A stretch of DNA of 17,404 nucleotides. Source: Candidatus Thorarchaeota archaeon (GTDB lineage Archaea; Asgardarchaeota; Thorarchaeia; Thorarchaeales; Thorarchaeaceae). Position 1 is the stretch's first letter. Each line of letters starts with the position of its first letter. A program made the position numbers and the translations under genes. The stretch covers positions 1 through 17,404 of the forward strand of contig JAEORN010000248.1 of assembly GCA_016840825.1 (NCBI GenBank), read 5' to 3'. This document shows positions 1 to 7,107 of the stretch, piece by piece. The notes below the pieces were generated by a model. It worked only from the letters and a program-made list of their open reading frames with translations, made no database searches and was not told where the DNA came from.

Positions 1-122
1 CTTTCACAACCAACTTGTTTAGCAAGGTTCTTTGATTCAATAAAAGTAGTCGAACCTACAAATTCGCTCCATTTGACCTTGCGTCCATTTTTCCTAATTA
101 ATCTCTCATAATCATCTGACAT
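1..122 (-). CDS. Threonine-synthase-like PLP enzyme, N-terminal fragment (runs off left edge)
   Basis: Only the first 40 codons are in the window; the gene starts at an ATG (complement of 120-122) and leaves through base 1 with no stop. The visible peptide has a short charged N-terminus, then the motif GSTTFIESKNL and the residues GCE. Residues 13-40 match residues 12-39 of the complete PLP enzyme at 4388-5386 at 18 of 28 positions, so it is most likely a second member of the same fold-type II PLP family (threonine synthase-like). The PLP lysine and phosphate loop lie outside the window, so it cannot be told whether the gene is intact. It lies 111 bp downstream of the TPR gene on the same strand. 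An AT-rich stretch around 150-165 could carry its promoter. Family assignment is by inference from the paralogue. Confidence 0.72.
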   Translation of the reverse strand, partial: MSDDYERLIRKNGRKVKWSEFVGSTTFIESKNLAKQVGCE

Positions 123-233
123 TTTACTTCTCAGTATCCCTGATATCAGACGTTTATCATTAATAACCGTAATGGTGATTTCATACTTGTAACCATTTTT
201 TTTGGCGATATGAAGACATATCTTGTTGATTCA

Positions 234-1487
234 TTATAAATGCCTAATCCTGGCTTTGCATTCAGCTGCCTTCGTGACATCTCCTGCCTGTTCGAAGAGA
301 CTCTGAGCCACAACCCATGTACGTTTTGCCTCATCTTTCCTATCTAAAATCTCAAGCATGAGTGCTCTGAAATAGAGATGCATCGGATTACTTGGGTCAA
401 CGGAGAATGCCTTGTCGAAATCGTTCAATGCCTCATCGTAGCGTTCTAACGAGTAGTAGATTAGCCCTCTCTGATGTGAAACTTCAGCATTATCTGGTTC
501 TAAGGCAAGAGCAGTGTTAAGATATTCTAATGCAGTACCTTCATCTTTCATCAGAATCATAACCGAACCATTCCTTACCCATGCCTTCACATATTCTGGA
601 TTTGCATTGATTGCCTTTTGATATGCATTTGATGCTTGTTGGTAGGACTTCCTCGATCTGTGAAGGTCTCCCTTTTTTATCCATAACTCAGGGTCATCAA
701 ATTTGATGCTGATAGCTTTATCATAATAATGAATCGCGGTATCTGAATCATGCATGTCTTGATAGATATCTCCCATAGTGACTAATGCATAGGGTTGTTC
801 ACTATCAATAGCGAGAGCATCGGTCAGAATATCAATTGCCTCTTTATGTTTCTTTAATGAAAAGTACACACTACCAAGTTCCATCATTGCGGGTAGAAAA
901 TGAGAATCTTGTTGTATTGATCGCTTCAACCAAGTAATTGCAATTTCAAGTTGTCCAATTGCTTTGAAGTACCTTGCCTTGACAAGAAGTGCTCTTGGAT
1001 GACCTGGGTTTAGATGGAGGGCTTTATCGATAGTACTATTGCAATTCTCAAATTCCTCTTGCCGTAATTGCGCTTGAGCCAGATAGATAAGTCCACTAAT
1101 GCTGTTTGGGTCTATTGCGAGTGCGCTTCCAAAGCAACTGATTGCATCTTTGAGGTTTCCAACCATAAGATAGGCTAGACCCATATTTATCCAAGACTGT
1201 ACTTGGTCGCTATCCAAGCCGAGGGTCATCTCATAGAGGATAATCGCTCTTCCAAAATTAGCTTCACGGAGATGCATATCAGCCAATCTAGAAATCAAAG
1301 GGGGAATTCGTTCATCATATTTGATGGCATCTAAGACCTTCTGAAATTCTCTCTCGAGTTCTCCTAGCTGCCTTCTCTCACGAGTCATGATTGTGACTGG
1401 ACGAATTCTCTCTGGTTCGATATCTTCCAGAGGGTGAAGTTGGTCCAGTTTGGTGGTTATTGACTCGAGAAGTTCTTCGGTATTCAC
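234..1487 (-). CDS. Tetratricopeptide-repeat protein, about ten TPRs
   Basis: This is a 417-residue soluble protein with no signal peptide or membrane helix. After a charged N-terminal segment of about 60 residues it is made almost wholly of about ten 34-residue TPR units (roughly residues 62-403). Typical consensus positions are visible: W/L..G..Y...G....A...Y..A+..DP, for example NMGLAYLMVGNLKDAISCF and RGLIYYSLERYDEALNDF. TPR superhelices bind protein partners, and no catalytic motif is seen, so a scaffold or adaptor role is the safest reading. The start is GTG: GAGGGG lies 6 nt upstream (complement of 1494-1499), which supports it over internal codons. It is transcribed divergently from the surface protein at 1656. 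The specific partner cannot be read from the sequence. Confidence 0.9.
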   Translation of the reverse strand: MNTEELLESITTKLDQLHPLEDIEPERIRPVTIMTRERRQLGELEREFQKVLDAIKYDERIPPLISRLADMHLREANFGRAIILYEMTLGLDSDQVQSWINMGLAYLMVGNLKDAISCFGSALAIDPNSISGLIYLAQAQLRQEEFENCNSTIDKALHLNPGHPRALLVKARYFKAIGQLEIAITWLKRSIQQDSHFLPAMMELGSVYFSLKKHKEAIDILTDALAIDSEQPYALVTMGDIYQDMHDSDTAIHYYDKAISIKFDDPELWIKKGDLHRSRKSYQQASNAYQKAINANPEYVKAWVRNGSVMILMKDEGTALEYLNTALALEPDNAEVSHQRGLIYYSLERYDEALNDFDKAFSVDPSNPMHLYFRALMLEILDRKDEAKRTWVVAQSLFEQAGDVTKAAECKARIRHL

Positions 1488-1619
1488 GCGCGACCCCTCA
1501 CAATTTCTTTACTACTATTCTTATCAAACTTTGCAACTTCCTACTTTTTATTGGAAATACAATTTATTGAAAATCAACTGAAGATATAGACTCACAAGGC
1601 TTAACTCTGTGTTTTTTCT

Positions 1620-1640
1620 GATTGTGGTTAATCTACAATC
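1620..1640. promoter_or_regulatory. Inverted repeat just upstream of the surface-protein gene
   Basis: GATTGT (1620-1625) is repeated as its reverse complement ACAATC (1635-1640) across 9 nt that include TTAA. It sits 15 nt before the GTG start at 1656, in the 168-bp gap between two divergent genes. It could be an operator half-site pair or a short leader hairpin. Chance is not excluded, since the arms are only 6 bp. No confident TATA box could be chosen in this gap; T-rich or A-rich candidates occur near 1545-1570. Confidence 0.28.
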
Positions 1641-1655
1641 AATATGGAAGTCTAG

Positions 1656-3401
1656 GTGACAGAACAAGTGGAAAAGCACACTAGAAAATTACTTACAGTG
1701 ACTTTTGCTCTCTCGCTATTTATTTCTATGAGTCTAATCTTGACATCATCATCAATGTATAGGATGGTGAGTGATGAAAGAATGGATACAATAGAACAAA
1801 GCAGAACATTCTCTCCGTCTGCACAAAAAACGACAACTTGGTACCATGATGGGTCCAATACCACAGGATGGGTCCCACCCTCATCAAATGGGTGCACTCT
1901 GAATTCATCAGGAACCGCCCTCTACACTAACATAACCCCATCTGGTGCTGGTACTGTGTATGCAATCTTTACGTATCCTCTTGAACACCATTTTGTGGTC
2001 GGTCATGATTTCAAGATGGAAGCACAAGTAGAATATACATCAAATCCGAATGATAACGGTGGTACCAATCTCATGGCTTGCAGTTCAGTTGGTATCGAAT
2101 GGAGATTACCATTTACCAGTAGTAATGGAAACGAAGCAAGTTGGGCTTTGAATTACTATGGTACTGGTCTAAATGATTACGATGAAGAACACAACTATAC
2201 TGACGCTTCTTATACCTCAATGTGGTACAATGATACTGATAGTAGTACTCGAACAAATCTTGGCGATGGCATAGTTTCGACTAGTGAACACGCTGGAGAA
2301 ACTAGGATCATCACAACTCTTGTATTAAACTTTAGATTGGACGATTATGCAACAAATACATACCCTGATTTTAGAATTGATTGGATTAAAATGACTGGTG
2401 GTGCGCTCCCTGAGATTGACTCACCTGATGATATCGAGATGGGGTACATGGATTCCGTGGACCTTACATGGTCACCTGATGCCTACACTCCCGAGAGCTA
2501 CAAATTCTACATTGATGATGTCCTTGAAGAAACAGGTGTATGGGATGGATCCGACCTCTCTTTCCCCCTAGATGATCTAGAACCTGGTTACTACAAGTGC
2601 GAGCTCGAAGTCTATGATGATATGGATTTCACTACATCTGATATTGTATGGGTGAATGTGACTGATACCACTGCTCCAGTTGTTTCTGATGTGGCTGACT
2701 TTAGTATTCCCGTTGGAGTAGATGGTGAGTATATCATTTGGACCTGTAGTGAACCGTTTCCTGACTATTTCATAATCACACGGGATAGTGTTGTTATTGA
2801 TGAAGGAACATGGAATGGCACGGATTTGAGAGTGAATCTGAATGGTCTCTCCGTCGATTCTTATGTCTTTGAGCTAACTGTCAATGACACCTATGCGAAT
2901 TCTGCATCGGATGACGTTATCGTGTCTGTCGTTACTGATAGGACCCCTCCATCACTGACACCACTGAATGATGTTTCATTCGAGTTTGGCACTAAAGGTC
3001 ATAGTCTCACCTGGATCTGTTCCGATCTCTTTCCTTCATCCTTTTCTATAACTCAGAATGGAACAGTAGTTGATTCAGGTCTCTGGAATGGGTCCAATCT
3101 GGCAGTCAATCTTGATGAACTTAGTGTAGGTGTTTATAATTTCACAATAGTCCTCTATGATAGTACTGGAAATTCAGCATCAGACTTTGTCACTGTCACG
3201 GTGACATTACCTGAGACAACCTCAACAACCTCGATAACTTCAACAACCCCAACTACCACAACAACTTCGACAACTCCTACTACGAGCACTTCTCCAACTG
3301 GTACTTCAGAACCAATAGATTCAATGCTTCTAGTCATTGCTGGTGCGATTGGAGTCATTGTTCTGCTCATCGTTGTGATAGTCTTAATCAAGAAGAAGTG
3401 A
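1656..3401 (+). CDS. Cell-surface protein: lectin-like domain, three Ig-like repeats, Thr/Ser stalk, C-terminal membrane anchor
   Basis: This is a 581-residue predicted secreted, membrane-anchored protein. Residues 12-33 form a hydrophobic signal segment after a charged start. Residues 55-250 are beta-rich with many N-x-S/T sequons, resembling a jelly-roll or lectin-like sandwich (inference). Three tandem Ig-like repeats follow (about 252-336, 337-429, 430-517), each with a (V/T/L)W(D/N)G(S/T)(D/N)L strand and an L..(G/D).Y.(F/C).(L/I).(V/L).D motif; repeats 2 and 3 are closest. Residues 518-553 are a Thr/Ser/Pro stalk likely to be O-glycosylated. Residues 556-578 form a membrane helix, and the protein ends KKK, which fits an inside C-terminus. 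The start is GTG with a weak GGAAG 5 nt upstream; the ATG at 1644 runs straight into a stop. A terminator follows. The ligand is unknown; an adhesion or S-layer-associated role is a guess. Confidence 0.87.
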   Translation: MTEQVEKHTRKLLTVTFALSLFISMSLILTSSSMYRMVSDERMDTIEQSRTFSPSAQKTTTWYHDGSNTTGWVPPSSNGCTLNSSGTALYTNITPSGAGTVYAIFTYPLEHHFVVGHDFKMEAQVEYTSNPNDNGGTNLMACSSVGIEWRLPFTSSNGNEASWALNYYGTGLNDYDEEHNYTDASYTSMWYNDTDSSTRTNLGDGIVSTSEHAGETRIITTLVLNFRLDDYATNTYPDFRIDWIKMTGGALPEIDSPDDIEMGYMDSVDLTWSPDAYTPESYKFYIDDVLEETGVWDGSDLSFPLDDLEPGYYKCELEVYDDMDFTTSDIVWVNVTDTTAPVVSDVADFSIPVGVDGEYIIWTCSEPFPDYFIITRDSVVIDEGTWNGTDLRVNLNGLSVDSYVFELTVNDTYANSASDDVIVSVVTDRTPPSLTPLNDVSFEFGTKGHSLTWICSDLFPSSFSITQNGTVVDSGLWNGSNLAVNLDELSVGVYNFTIVLYDSTGNSASDFVTVTVTLPETTSTTSITSTTPTTTTTSTTPTTSTSPTGTSEPIDSMLLVIAGAIGVIVLLIVVIVLIKKK

Positions 3402-3407
3402 GGTATA

Positions 3408-3440
3408 ATCCCCTCTCTTGAGGGGATCCTCCTCCTTCTT
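3408..3440 (+). terminator. Hairpin plus pyrimidine tract after the surface-protein gene
   Basis: A perfect 8-bp stem, ATCCCCTC (3408-3415) with GAGGGGAT (3420-3427), closes a TCTT loop only 6 nt after the TGA at 3399-3401. A C/T-rich tract with a run of five T follows (3428-3440). On the minus strand the hairpin is not followed by a T-tract, so it suits the plus-strand gene and not the convergent gene ending at 3585. The rest of the gap to 3584 shows no recognisable feature. Confidence 0.6.
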
Positions 3441-3584
3441 TTTCTATCTTATATTCAAGTTCACAATCGTTCACTCCCAGCATGGATGACCTTCTCATAG
3501 TCAGTAAAGCAATCAGGATTTTTGTGATTGGAGTTTCATATTGCTAATTCAGTTCATAATTTGCAAGGGAGGAGTATCCATATT

Positions 3585-4268
3585 TCATAATCCAAATACA
3601 AAGATACCTAGAGAGAGCAGGAAGATTGCAAGGTAGTAGGTCGGCATGATTAGAAACTCTGGATGGGAGAGTTTGTGATGGAACTCATTGAGTGCAATGA
3701 TAGAATCTGAAATGATGAAGAACAATGCTCCGATAACAGGTAAAAATCCCCAAAGTGCTCCTGTAGTCAACCAGAGTAGCAGAGATGTGCTGAAGGTCGC
3801 TGATATTAGAATGAAATAGAATGAACCTGCCTTAAGTACAAAGTCTGGAATCTCCGGACCTGATGACTTGAGGTATCTGATGTACATGAAGACATAAACA
3901 ACGAATCCACCAAAGCATAGAATTGTAAGGAGTATGTTAGTGAGGGATGGCACTAGACTAATAGACTGCCAGAGAAAGTTCACAGTAAATAACAGGTGGG
4001 CGAGCAGGAACATACCAATCCCCGGGATGATGTCCTTCTCCATAGCGATGTCTCCCAATATGCAGAATATCAGCGCTCCAGCCAGGAGGATTGCGAATAG
4101 AGATGCTGTCAATAAAGCATCAATTAAGTACACAAAAGCAAGTGTTGTTGGAATTGCCTTGACAACAGTCTGGTATGATGCAACCCCGACATCGGGATAT
4201 CTATCTTGGAGATATGTTGAGATTAATGCTACAATCCAGAAAGCAATTGCATAGATTAGTAGTATCAT
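3585..4268 (-). CDS. YhhN/TMEM86-family polytopic membrane protein (lysoplasmalogenase-like)
   Basis: This 227-residue protein has seven to eight predicted membrane helices and almost no soluble part. The arrangement matches the YhhN/TMEM86 family: K37 and P40 in VVKAIPT, the Gly-Asp pair at 72-73 in ILGDIAM, H91 in LLAHLLF, and GALFFIISD with Ser-Asp at 187-188 before a final YYLAIFLL helix. Known members (human TMEM86B, bacterial YhhN) hydrolyse the vinyl-ether bond of lysoplasmalogens. In an archaeon with ether lipids the real substrate is uncertain. The start ATG has GAGG only 3 nt upstream, which is close but the only good option. The gene lies 119 bp downstream of the PLP-enzyme gene on the same strand; the gap holds only a weak 5-bp inverted repeat (GATAC/GTATC) and no clear promoter. 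Family call is fairly sure; activity is not. Confidence 0.75.
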   Translation of the reverse strand: MILLIYAIAFWIVALISTYLQDRYPDVGVASYQTVVKAIPTTLAFVYLIDALLTASLFAILLAGALIFCILGDIAMEKDIIPGIGMFLLAHLLFTVNFLWQSISLVPSLTNILLTILCFGGFVVYVFMYIRYLKSSGPEIPDFVLKAGSFYFILISATFSTSLLLWLTTGALWGFLPVIGALFFIISDSIIALNEFHHKLSHPEFLIMPTYYLAIFLLSLGIFVFGL

Positions 4269-4387
4269 ATTCCTCGCTAGATACCATTCTGACCCTTAAG
4301 TTGTGCGATTTTTGGTGAAAAAGCTCATGGGAATTCTACTCTGGAATGTCATATCACTTGACTTGATGCTTGATACTATCTGGTATC

Positions 4388-5386
4388 CTACTCAAAATCT
4401 CTACCTGTCAGAATCGCCACGAAGGTCCCCTTGACAGTGACCTTGTCATCTGCAAGGTCGTGCATAACAGCAAGTGTACTTGCTGAGGCTGGTAGCACAT
4501 AGAGCCCCTCTTCCTGTCTAAGGTGTCTATTATACTCCATCATCTTGCTTTCAGAGGCATAGTCTGCAAATCCTCTTGATTCATAGATGGCATCCAGTGC
4601 TTCTTGCCCATCGTAAGCATGCCAATTAGAAAGAGGGTCCGTAAATTTGGATTCCTTGACCTCCTCGCGATTCAGATCTACTATTGTCCGACTCTTCATC
4701 AAGTATGATTTTACTATGGGATTTCCTCGTCTTGTACTAGTGGCAACCATTCTGGGTATCGCCTGAATTTTTCCAGTCTCGAAGAGTTTCTTGAATCCCT
4801 GATATATTCCTGCAATTGTTGTACCATTCCCTACAGGACAGAACACATAGTTTGGAGCGCGTCTGATATCTCGATAAATCTCATTGGCAATCTCTGCGTA
4901 TGCATCCAGAGATATTTCTCTTACACCAGGTCCTCCGGGGTTAGCATTGTACCATCCATTCTCCTCAGCATCTTTCGATGAGAGTTCAACGAGGTCTTCA
5001 TAATGACCGGGTAGTAAATGTATCTCAGCTCCAGCATCTTTCATCCGTCTCATTCGATCCTTCGGGATATGATATCTGTCTGGAACATAGATGTGTACTC
5101 TAAGATCGACAAGTCTTGCTGCCCACGCTAATGCAGCTCCAAAATTACCAAAGGAAGCAGCAACAATTGCCTTTGCTCCTTGAGCTCGTGCATTCTCGAC
5201 CAGAGCTAATGCAATCCTGTCTTTCTGCGTGCCAGTTGGATTACCACCCTCAAATTTCAGAAATAGTTTCTCACATCCGATGAGACGGGGTAAGTTTCGT
5301 GATTCAATAAAAGTTGTAGAACCAAGGAACTCTCTCCAGTTTATCTTGTCACCCCTTTTCAGAGGGCTTTCGTTCTCTATGGTCAT
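4388..5386 (-). CDS. Threonine-synthase-like PLP-dependent enzyme (fold type II)
   Basis: This 332-residue cytosolic protein has the hallmarks of the tryptophan-synthase-beta/threonine-synthase fold. NPTGTQKDR at 49-57 holds the likely PLP-binding Lys55; SFGN at 78-81 is the substrate-anion loop; VGNGT at 185-189 is the PLP-phosphate glycine loop; and PASAS lies near the end before a final TGRDFE. Threonine synthase converts O-phosphohomoserine to threonine, but relatives include threonine/serine dehydratases, cysteate synthase and diaminopropionate enzymes, so the substrate is open. Usual threonine synthases read NPTGSFKDR; here Phe before Lys is replaced by Gln. The protein is somewhat shorter than many threonine synthases, lacking most of the usual N-terminal domain. 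A close paralogue begins at the left edge of the window. No strong ribosome site precedes the ATG; a TATA-like element lies 55 nt upstream. Confidence 0.82.
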   Translation of the reverse strand: MTIENESPLKRGDKINWREFLGSTTFIESRNLPRLIGCEKLFLKFEGGNPTGTQKDRIALALVENARAQGAKAIVAASFGNFGAALAWAARLVDLRVHIYVPDRYHIPKDRMRRMKDAGAEIHLLPGHYEDLVELSSKDAEENGWYNANPGGPGVREISLDAYAEIANEIYRDIRRAPNYVFCPVGNGTTIAGIYQGFKKLFETGKIQAIPRMVATSTRRGNPIVKSYLMKSRTIVDLNREEVKESKFTDPLSNWHAYDGQEALDAIYESRGFADYASESKMMEYNRHLRQEEGLYVLPASASTLAVMHDLADDKVTVKGTFVAILTGRDFE

Positions 5387-5440
5387 GTCTTATGATACCC
5401 ACATGTCGTGATTTTTGACACAACTCTGTAGCGATGGAAC

Positions 5441-5448
5441 TACTTAAA
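5441..5448 (-). promoter_or_regulatory. Possible TATA box for the PLP-enzyme gene
   Basis: On the minus strand TTTAAGTA lies 55-62 nt upstream of the ATG. Initiation about 25 nt downstream would give a leader of roughly 30 nt. This is based on position and AT-richness only; no clear BRE was seen. Confidence 0.3.
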
Positions 5449-5526
5449 CTCAATTGTCCGGACTAGTGTATTCTATTAATCAGGTTGCTAAATTTGCTAA
5501 GTTATACATCGAATCCGAGAATTTGT

Positions 5527-5811
5527 TCAACCTTGTAAAATGTATAGAATGAATATCGTAACAAGGGGGATAACTAGAACTATGATCATTATTGGATATG
5601 CCTGTTTATCCCAGGATTTGAAGAACCCAGCCAGACCAATAATACCTCCCAATATTATGGTGATCAATACTGAAATCATGAGAGGTGGTTGCAGAGCTAC
5701 TGGGACTATTCCAGTCATTGCTAGTATGGCTATGAACACGAGACAGGCAAAGACTGTCACATATCCTACAGCAAACGCAGGGTGATACCTCCTGTTGTAC
5801 TTCAAATTCAT
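5527..5811 (-). CDS. Small three-helix membrane protein, function unknown
   Basis: This 94-residue protein has a short basic N-terminus (NLKYNRRYH) followed by three hydrophobic stretches at about 12-33, 42-64 and 72-91, separated by short loops, one carrying KSWDKQ. I recognise no family. The basic N-terminus suggests an inside start, which with three helices would put the C-terminus outside. AAGGGA lies about 3 nt before the ATG. It is divergent from the small ORF and the TPR gene at 5845 and 5963, and it ends 140 bp before the PLP-enzyme gene on the same strand. Real coding is supported by length, a clean hydrophobic pattern and a usable ribosome site; the plus-strand frame opposite it looks like a shadow. 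Confidence 0.7.
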   Translation of the reverse strand: MNLKYNRRYHPAFAVGYVTVFACLVFIAILAMTGIVPVALQPPLMISVLITIILGGIIGLAGFFKSWDKQAYPIMIIVLVIPLVTIFILYILQG

Positions 5812-5844
5812 TTATCCCTTCGAGATACTCTCTGAGTTACACTA

Positions 5845-5937
5845 ATGCCTCTACGACCTTTAGTCTTGTGTTTTCTACTCTATATCGCAATCGGATTCAG
5901 TTTCATGGGAGTTCCTATCATTTATAACATACTTTAG
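5845..5937 (+). CDS. Possible 30-residue hydrophobic microprotein
   Basis: An ATG-TAG frame in the gap between two divergent genes encodes a 30-residue peptide with a short basic start (MPLRPL) and one membrane-helix-like stretch (residues 6-29). Its stop is 25 nt before the ATG of the TPR gene on the same strand. There is only a weak GAG upstream of the start, and the TATA-like box of the next gene lies within this frame, which argues against joint transcription. It may be chance in AT-rich DNA. Confidence 0.28.
   Translation: MPLRPLVLCFLLYIAIGFSFMGVPIIYNIL
5921..5928 (+). promoter_or_regulatory. TATA-like promoter element for the 5963 TPR gene
   Basis: TTTATAAC lies 35-42 nt upstream of the ATG at 5963. 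Initiation about 25 nt downstream would give a very short leader near 5948-5952 that just includes the GGGGAG ribosome site. The element reads TTATAAA on the other strand, so it could also serve the divergent gene ending at 5811. Confidence 0.45.
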
Positions 5938-5962
5938 AAATGGCATCGTGGGGAGAAGTTAG

Positions 5963-6604
5963 ATGAGTGAAGTAGATACAGACTCTCTATATTTAGAAGG
6001 CAGAACACTTGAGAAAGAAGGAAAGAAGGAAGAGGCTCTTCGAAAATTTGAAGAAGTCGTGTCCGCAGATGAGAAGTTTGACAAGGCTTGGTTTTACAAA
6101 TTTAAAATACACTATGAACTAGGTCAAATTGAAGAGGCTACTAAGTGTGCACAAAAAGCAGTGGACCTTAATTTCAAGTACGTGAAATTCATTAGAGCGG
6201 TCGAAAAGAAGACCAATGAGCAACGCGAAATCAAATATCGTGAAATCAGATTGAATATTCCTGCCAAAAATATTACTTCCCAACAGCGACCAAGAACAAT
6301 AAGACGAAAAGCTCCAATGAATTCAACATCTAATTGGCTCAACGTAGACCCCCTCACCCTCTCTCTAATAGGAATGCAAACAAGTAATATTGATGGTAAG
6401 GGACCTCATAGCATCATCGATCCCGATTCAAAGGAAGAATGGGTCATCGAAAAGAAAGGGGATCAAATTATTCTACATTCATACAAAGCTCCGAAGAGAA
6501 GTTCAGAATATAGCTACGATGATGTTTCAAAGAGTTTGAGACTTTTGAAAGCCTTGGGGAAAACTATGCCCAAGCGTACGCGTCAATATACTGATGTGTT
6601 ATGA
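5963..6604 (+). CDS. TPR-domain protein with unrecognised C-terminal region
   Basis: This 213-residue cytosolic protein begins with two TPR units (about residues 6-72: GRTLEKEGKKEEALRKFEEV, then KAWFYKFKIHYELGQIEEAT). A basic linker (about 85-120, rich in Arg/Lys) follows, then a conserved-looking segment of about 90 residues that contains a WVIEKKGDQIILHSY strand pair and ends in a basic helix. I do not recognise this C-terminal region. TPRs suggest a protein-binding adaptor. The ATG has GGGGAG 7 nt upstream and a TATA-like box 35-42 nt upstream, so the start is well supported. The gene stands alone; 146 bp follow before the next frame, with a GTTGCA/TGCAAC inverted repeat (12-nt loop) but no T-tract. 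It is unrelated in domain plan to the ten-TPR protein at 234-1487. Confidence 0.82.
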   Translation: MSEVDTDSLYLEGRTLEKEGKKEEALRKFEEVVSADEKFDKAWFYKFKIHYELGQIEEATKCAQKAVDLNFKYVKFIRAVEKKTNEQREIKYREIRLNIPAKNITSQQRPRTIRRKAPMNSTSNWLNVDPLTLSLIGMQTSNIDGKGPHSIIDPDSKEEWVIEKKGDQIILHSYKAPKRSSEYSYDDVSKSLRLLKALGKTMPKRTRQYTDVL

Positions 6605-6676
6605 CCGAAATGTAAAGGTTGCAAATCGATCCTTATGCAACAATCCTGACTGACTTTATGTCAAGTATTCAAAAAC

Positions 6677-6683
6677 TTTAACC
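6677..6683 (+). promoter_or_regulatory. Possible TATA-like element before the small membrane-protein gene
   Basis: CTTTAAC after an A-run lies about 30 nt upstream of the ribosome site at 6711. Transcription from about 6705 would give a short leader containing that site. Assigned by position only. Confidence 0.3.
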
Positions 6684-6710
6684 GAATTCAGAATCAAATG
6701 TAGGGTAAAT

Positions 6711-6717
6711 AGGAGGG
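6711..6717 (+). promoter_or_regulatory. Strong Shine-Dalgarno AGGAGGG without a canonical start in range
   Basis: AGGAGGG is the best ribosome site on this strand, yet no in-frame ATG, GTG or TTG lies within 4-15 nt. The in-frame codon at normal spacing (9 nt) is CTG at 6727. The first canonical in-frame start is TTG at 6751, 33 nt away. Confidence 0.6.
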
Positions 6718-6750
6718 TTTCATCAACTGACAAAAATTAACCTGTCCCTG

Positions 6751-7107
6751 TTGAAGTGCATTCATTTTGCTCGCGATGCTGTCCTATTCACCATGTATGG
6801 GTTGGCAGTAGATCAATTTCATTATAATTTTGAAATTCCACTCGGATATCTTTTCATCCTAGGTCTCGATGTCATTGGACTTGTGCTCATATTAATTCCA
6901 ATGGAACTATCGAATCAACTAGGTTTTGCATGGACTGGTGTGATGAGTGTTGTTCTCTGGATCAACCTATTTACTTTCACTGGAGCGGGACCCTTTGGAC
7001 CTGACGCTATGGTGATCCTGTTTCTTGCTGCTGTCGAGATTCTAGTCGTCATCAAGCTTGTCCTTGACCAGCTTGCAAAGCAGATTCATGAAGTTGAAGC
7101 GTCTTAA
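6751..7107 (+). CDS. Small polytopic membrane protein, function unknown
   Basis: From TTG at 6751 this is a 118-residue protein with hydrophobic stretches at about 8-22, 30-50, 56-76 and 83-104 and an amphipathic charged tail (QLAKQIHEVEAS). I recognise no family. The frame is open upstream to 6709, and a strong AGGAGGG at 6711-6717 points to initiation near 6727, where the in-frame codon is CTG; that would add eight residues (CTG as Met, then TKINLSL). ATG at 6793 is a third option but would cut into the first helix. The gene converges on the giant surface-protein gene, and the two stop codons overlap in TTAA at 7104-7107, leaving no space for a terminator between them. The reading frame is likely real; the start is uncertain. 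Confidence 0.68.
   Translation: MKCIHFARDAVLFTMYGLAVDQFHYNFEIPLGYLFILGLDVIGLVLILIPMELSNQLGFAWTGVMSVVLWINLFTFTGAGPFGPDAMVILFLAAVEILVVIKLVLDQLAKQIHEVEAS

Noticed and set aside
207..222. Perfect 6-bp hairpin GATATG/CATATC below the ten-TPR gene, as a terminator
   Set aside because: On the transcribed minus strand it is followed by an A-run, not a T-run, and the stem is AT-rich and short.
1652..1908. Two minus-strand frames opposite the start of the surface-protein gene
   Set aside because: They overlap a well-supported plus-strand signal peptide and domain, and carry no motifs.
3155..3391. Minus-strand frame rich in Val and Glu opposite the surface protein
   Set aside because: It is the complement of the Thr-rich stalk codons; the low complexity explains the open frame.
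6605..6650. GTTGCA/TGCAAC inverted repeat after the 5963 gene as a terminator
   Set aside because: The loop is 12 nt, the stem is 6 bp, and no T-tract follows; left unassigned.
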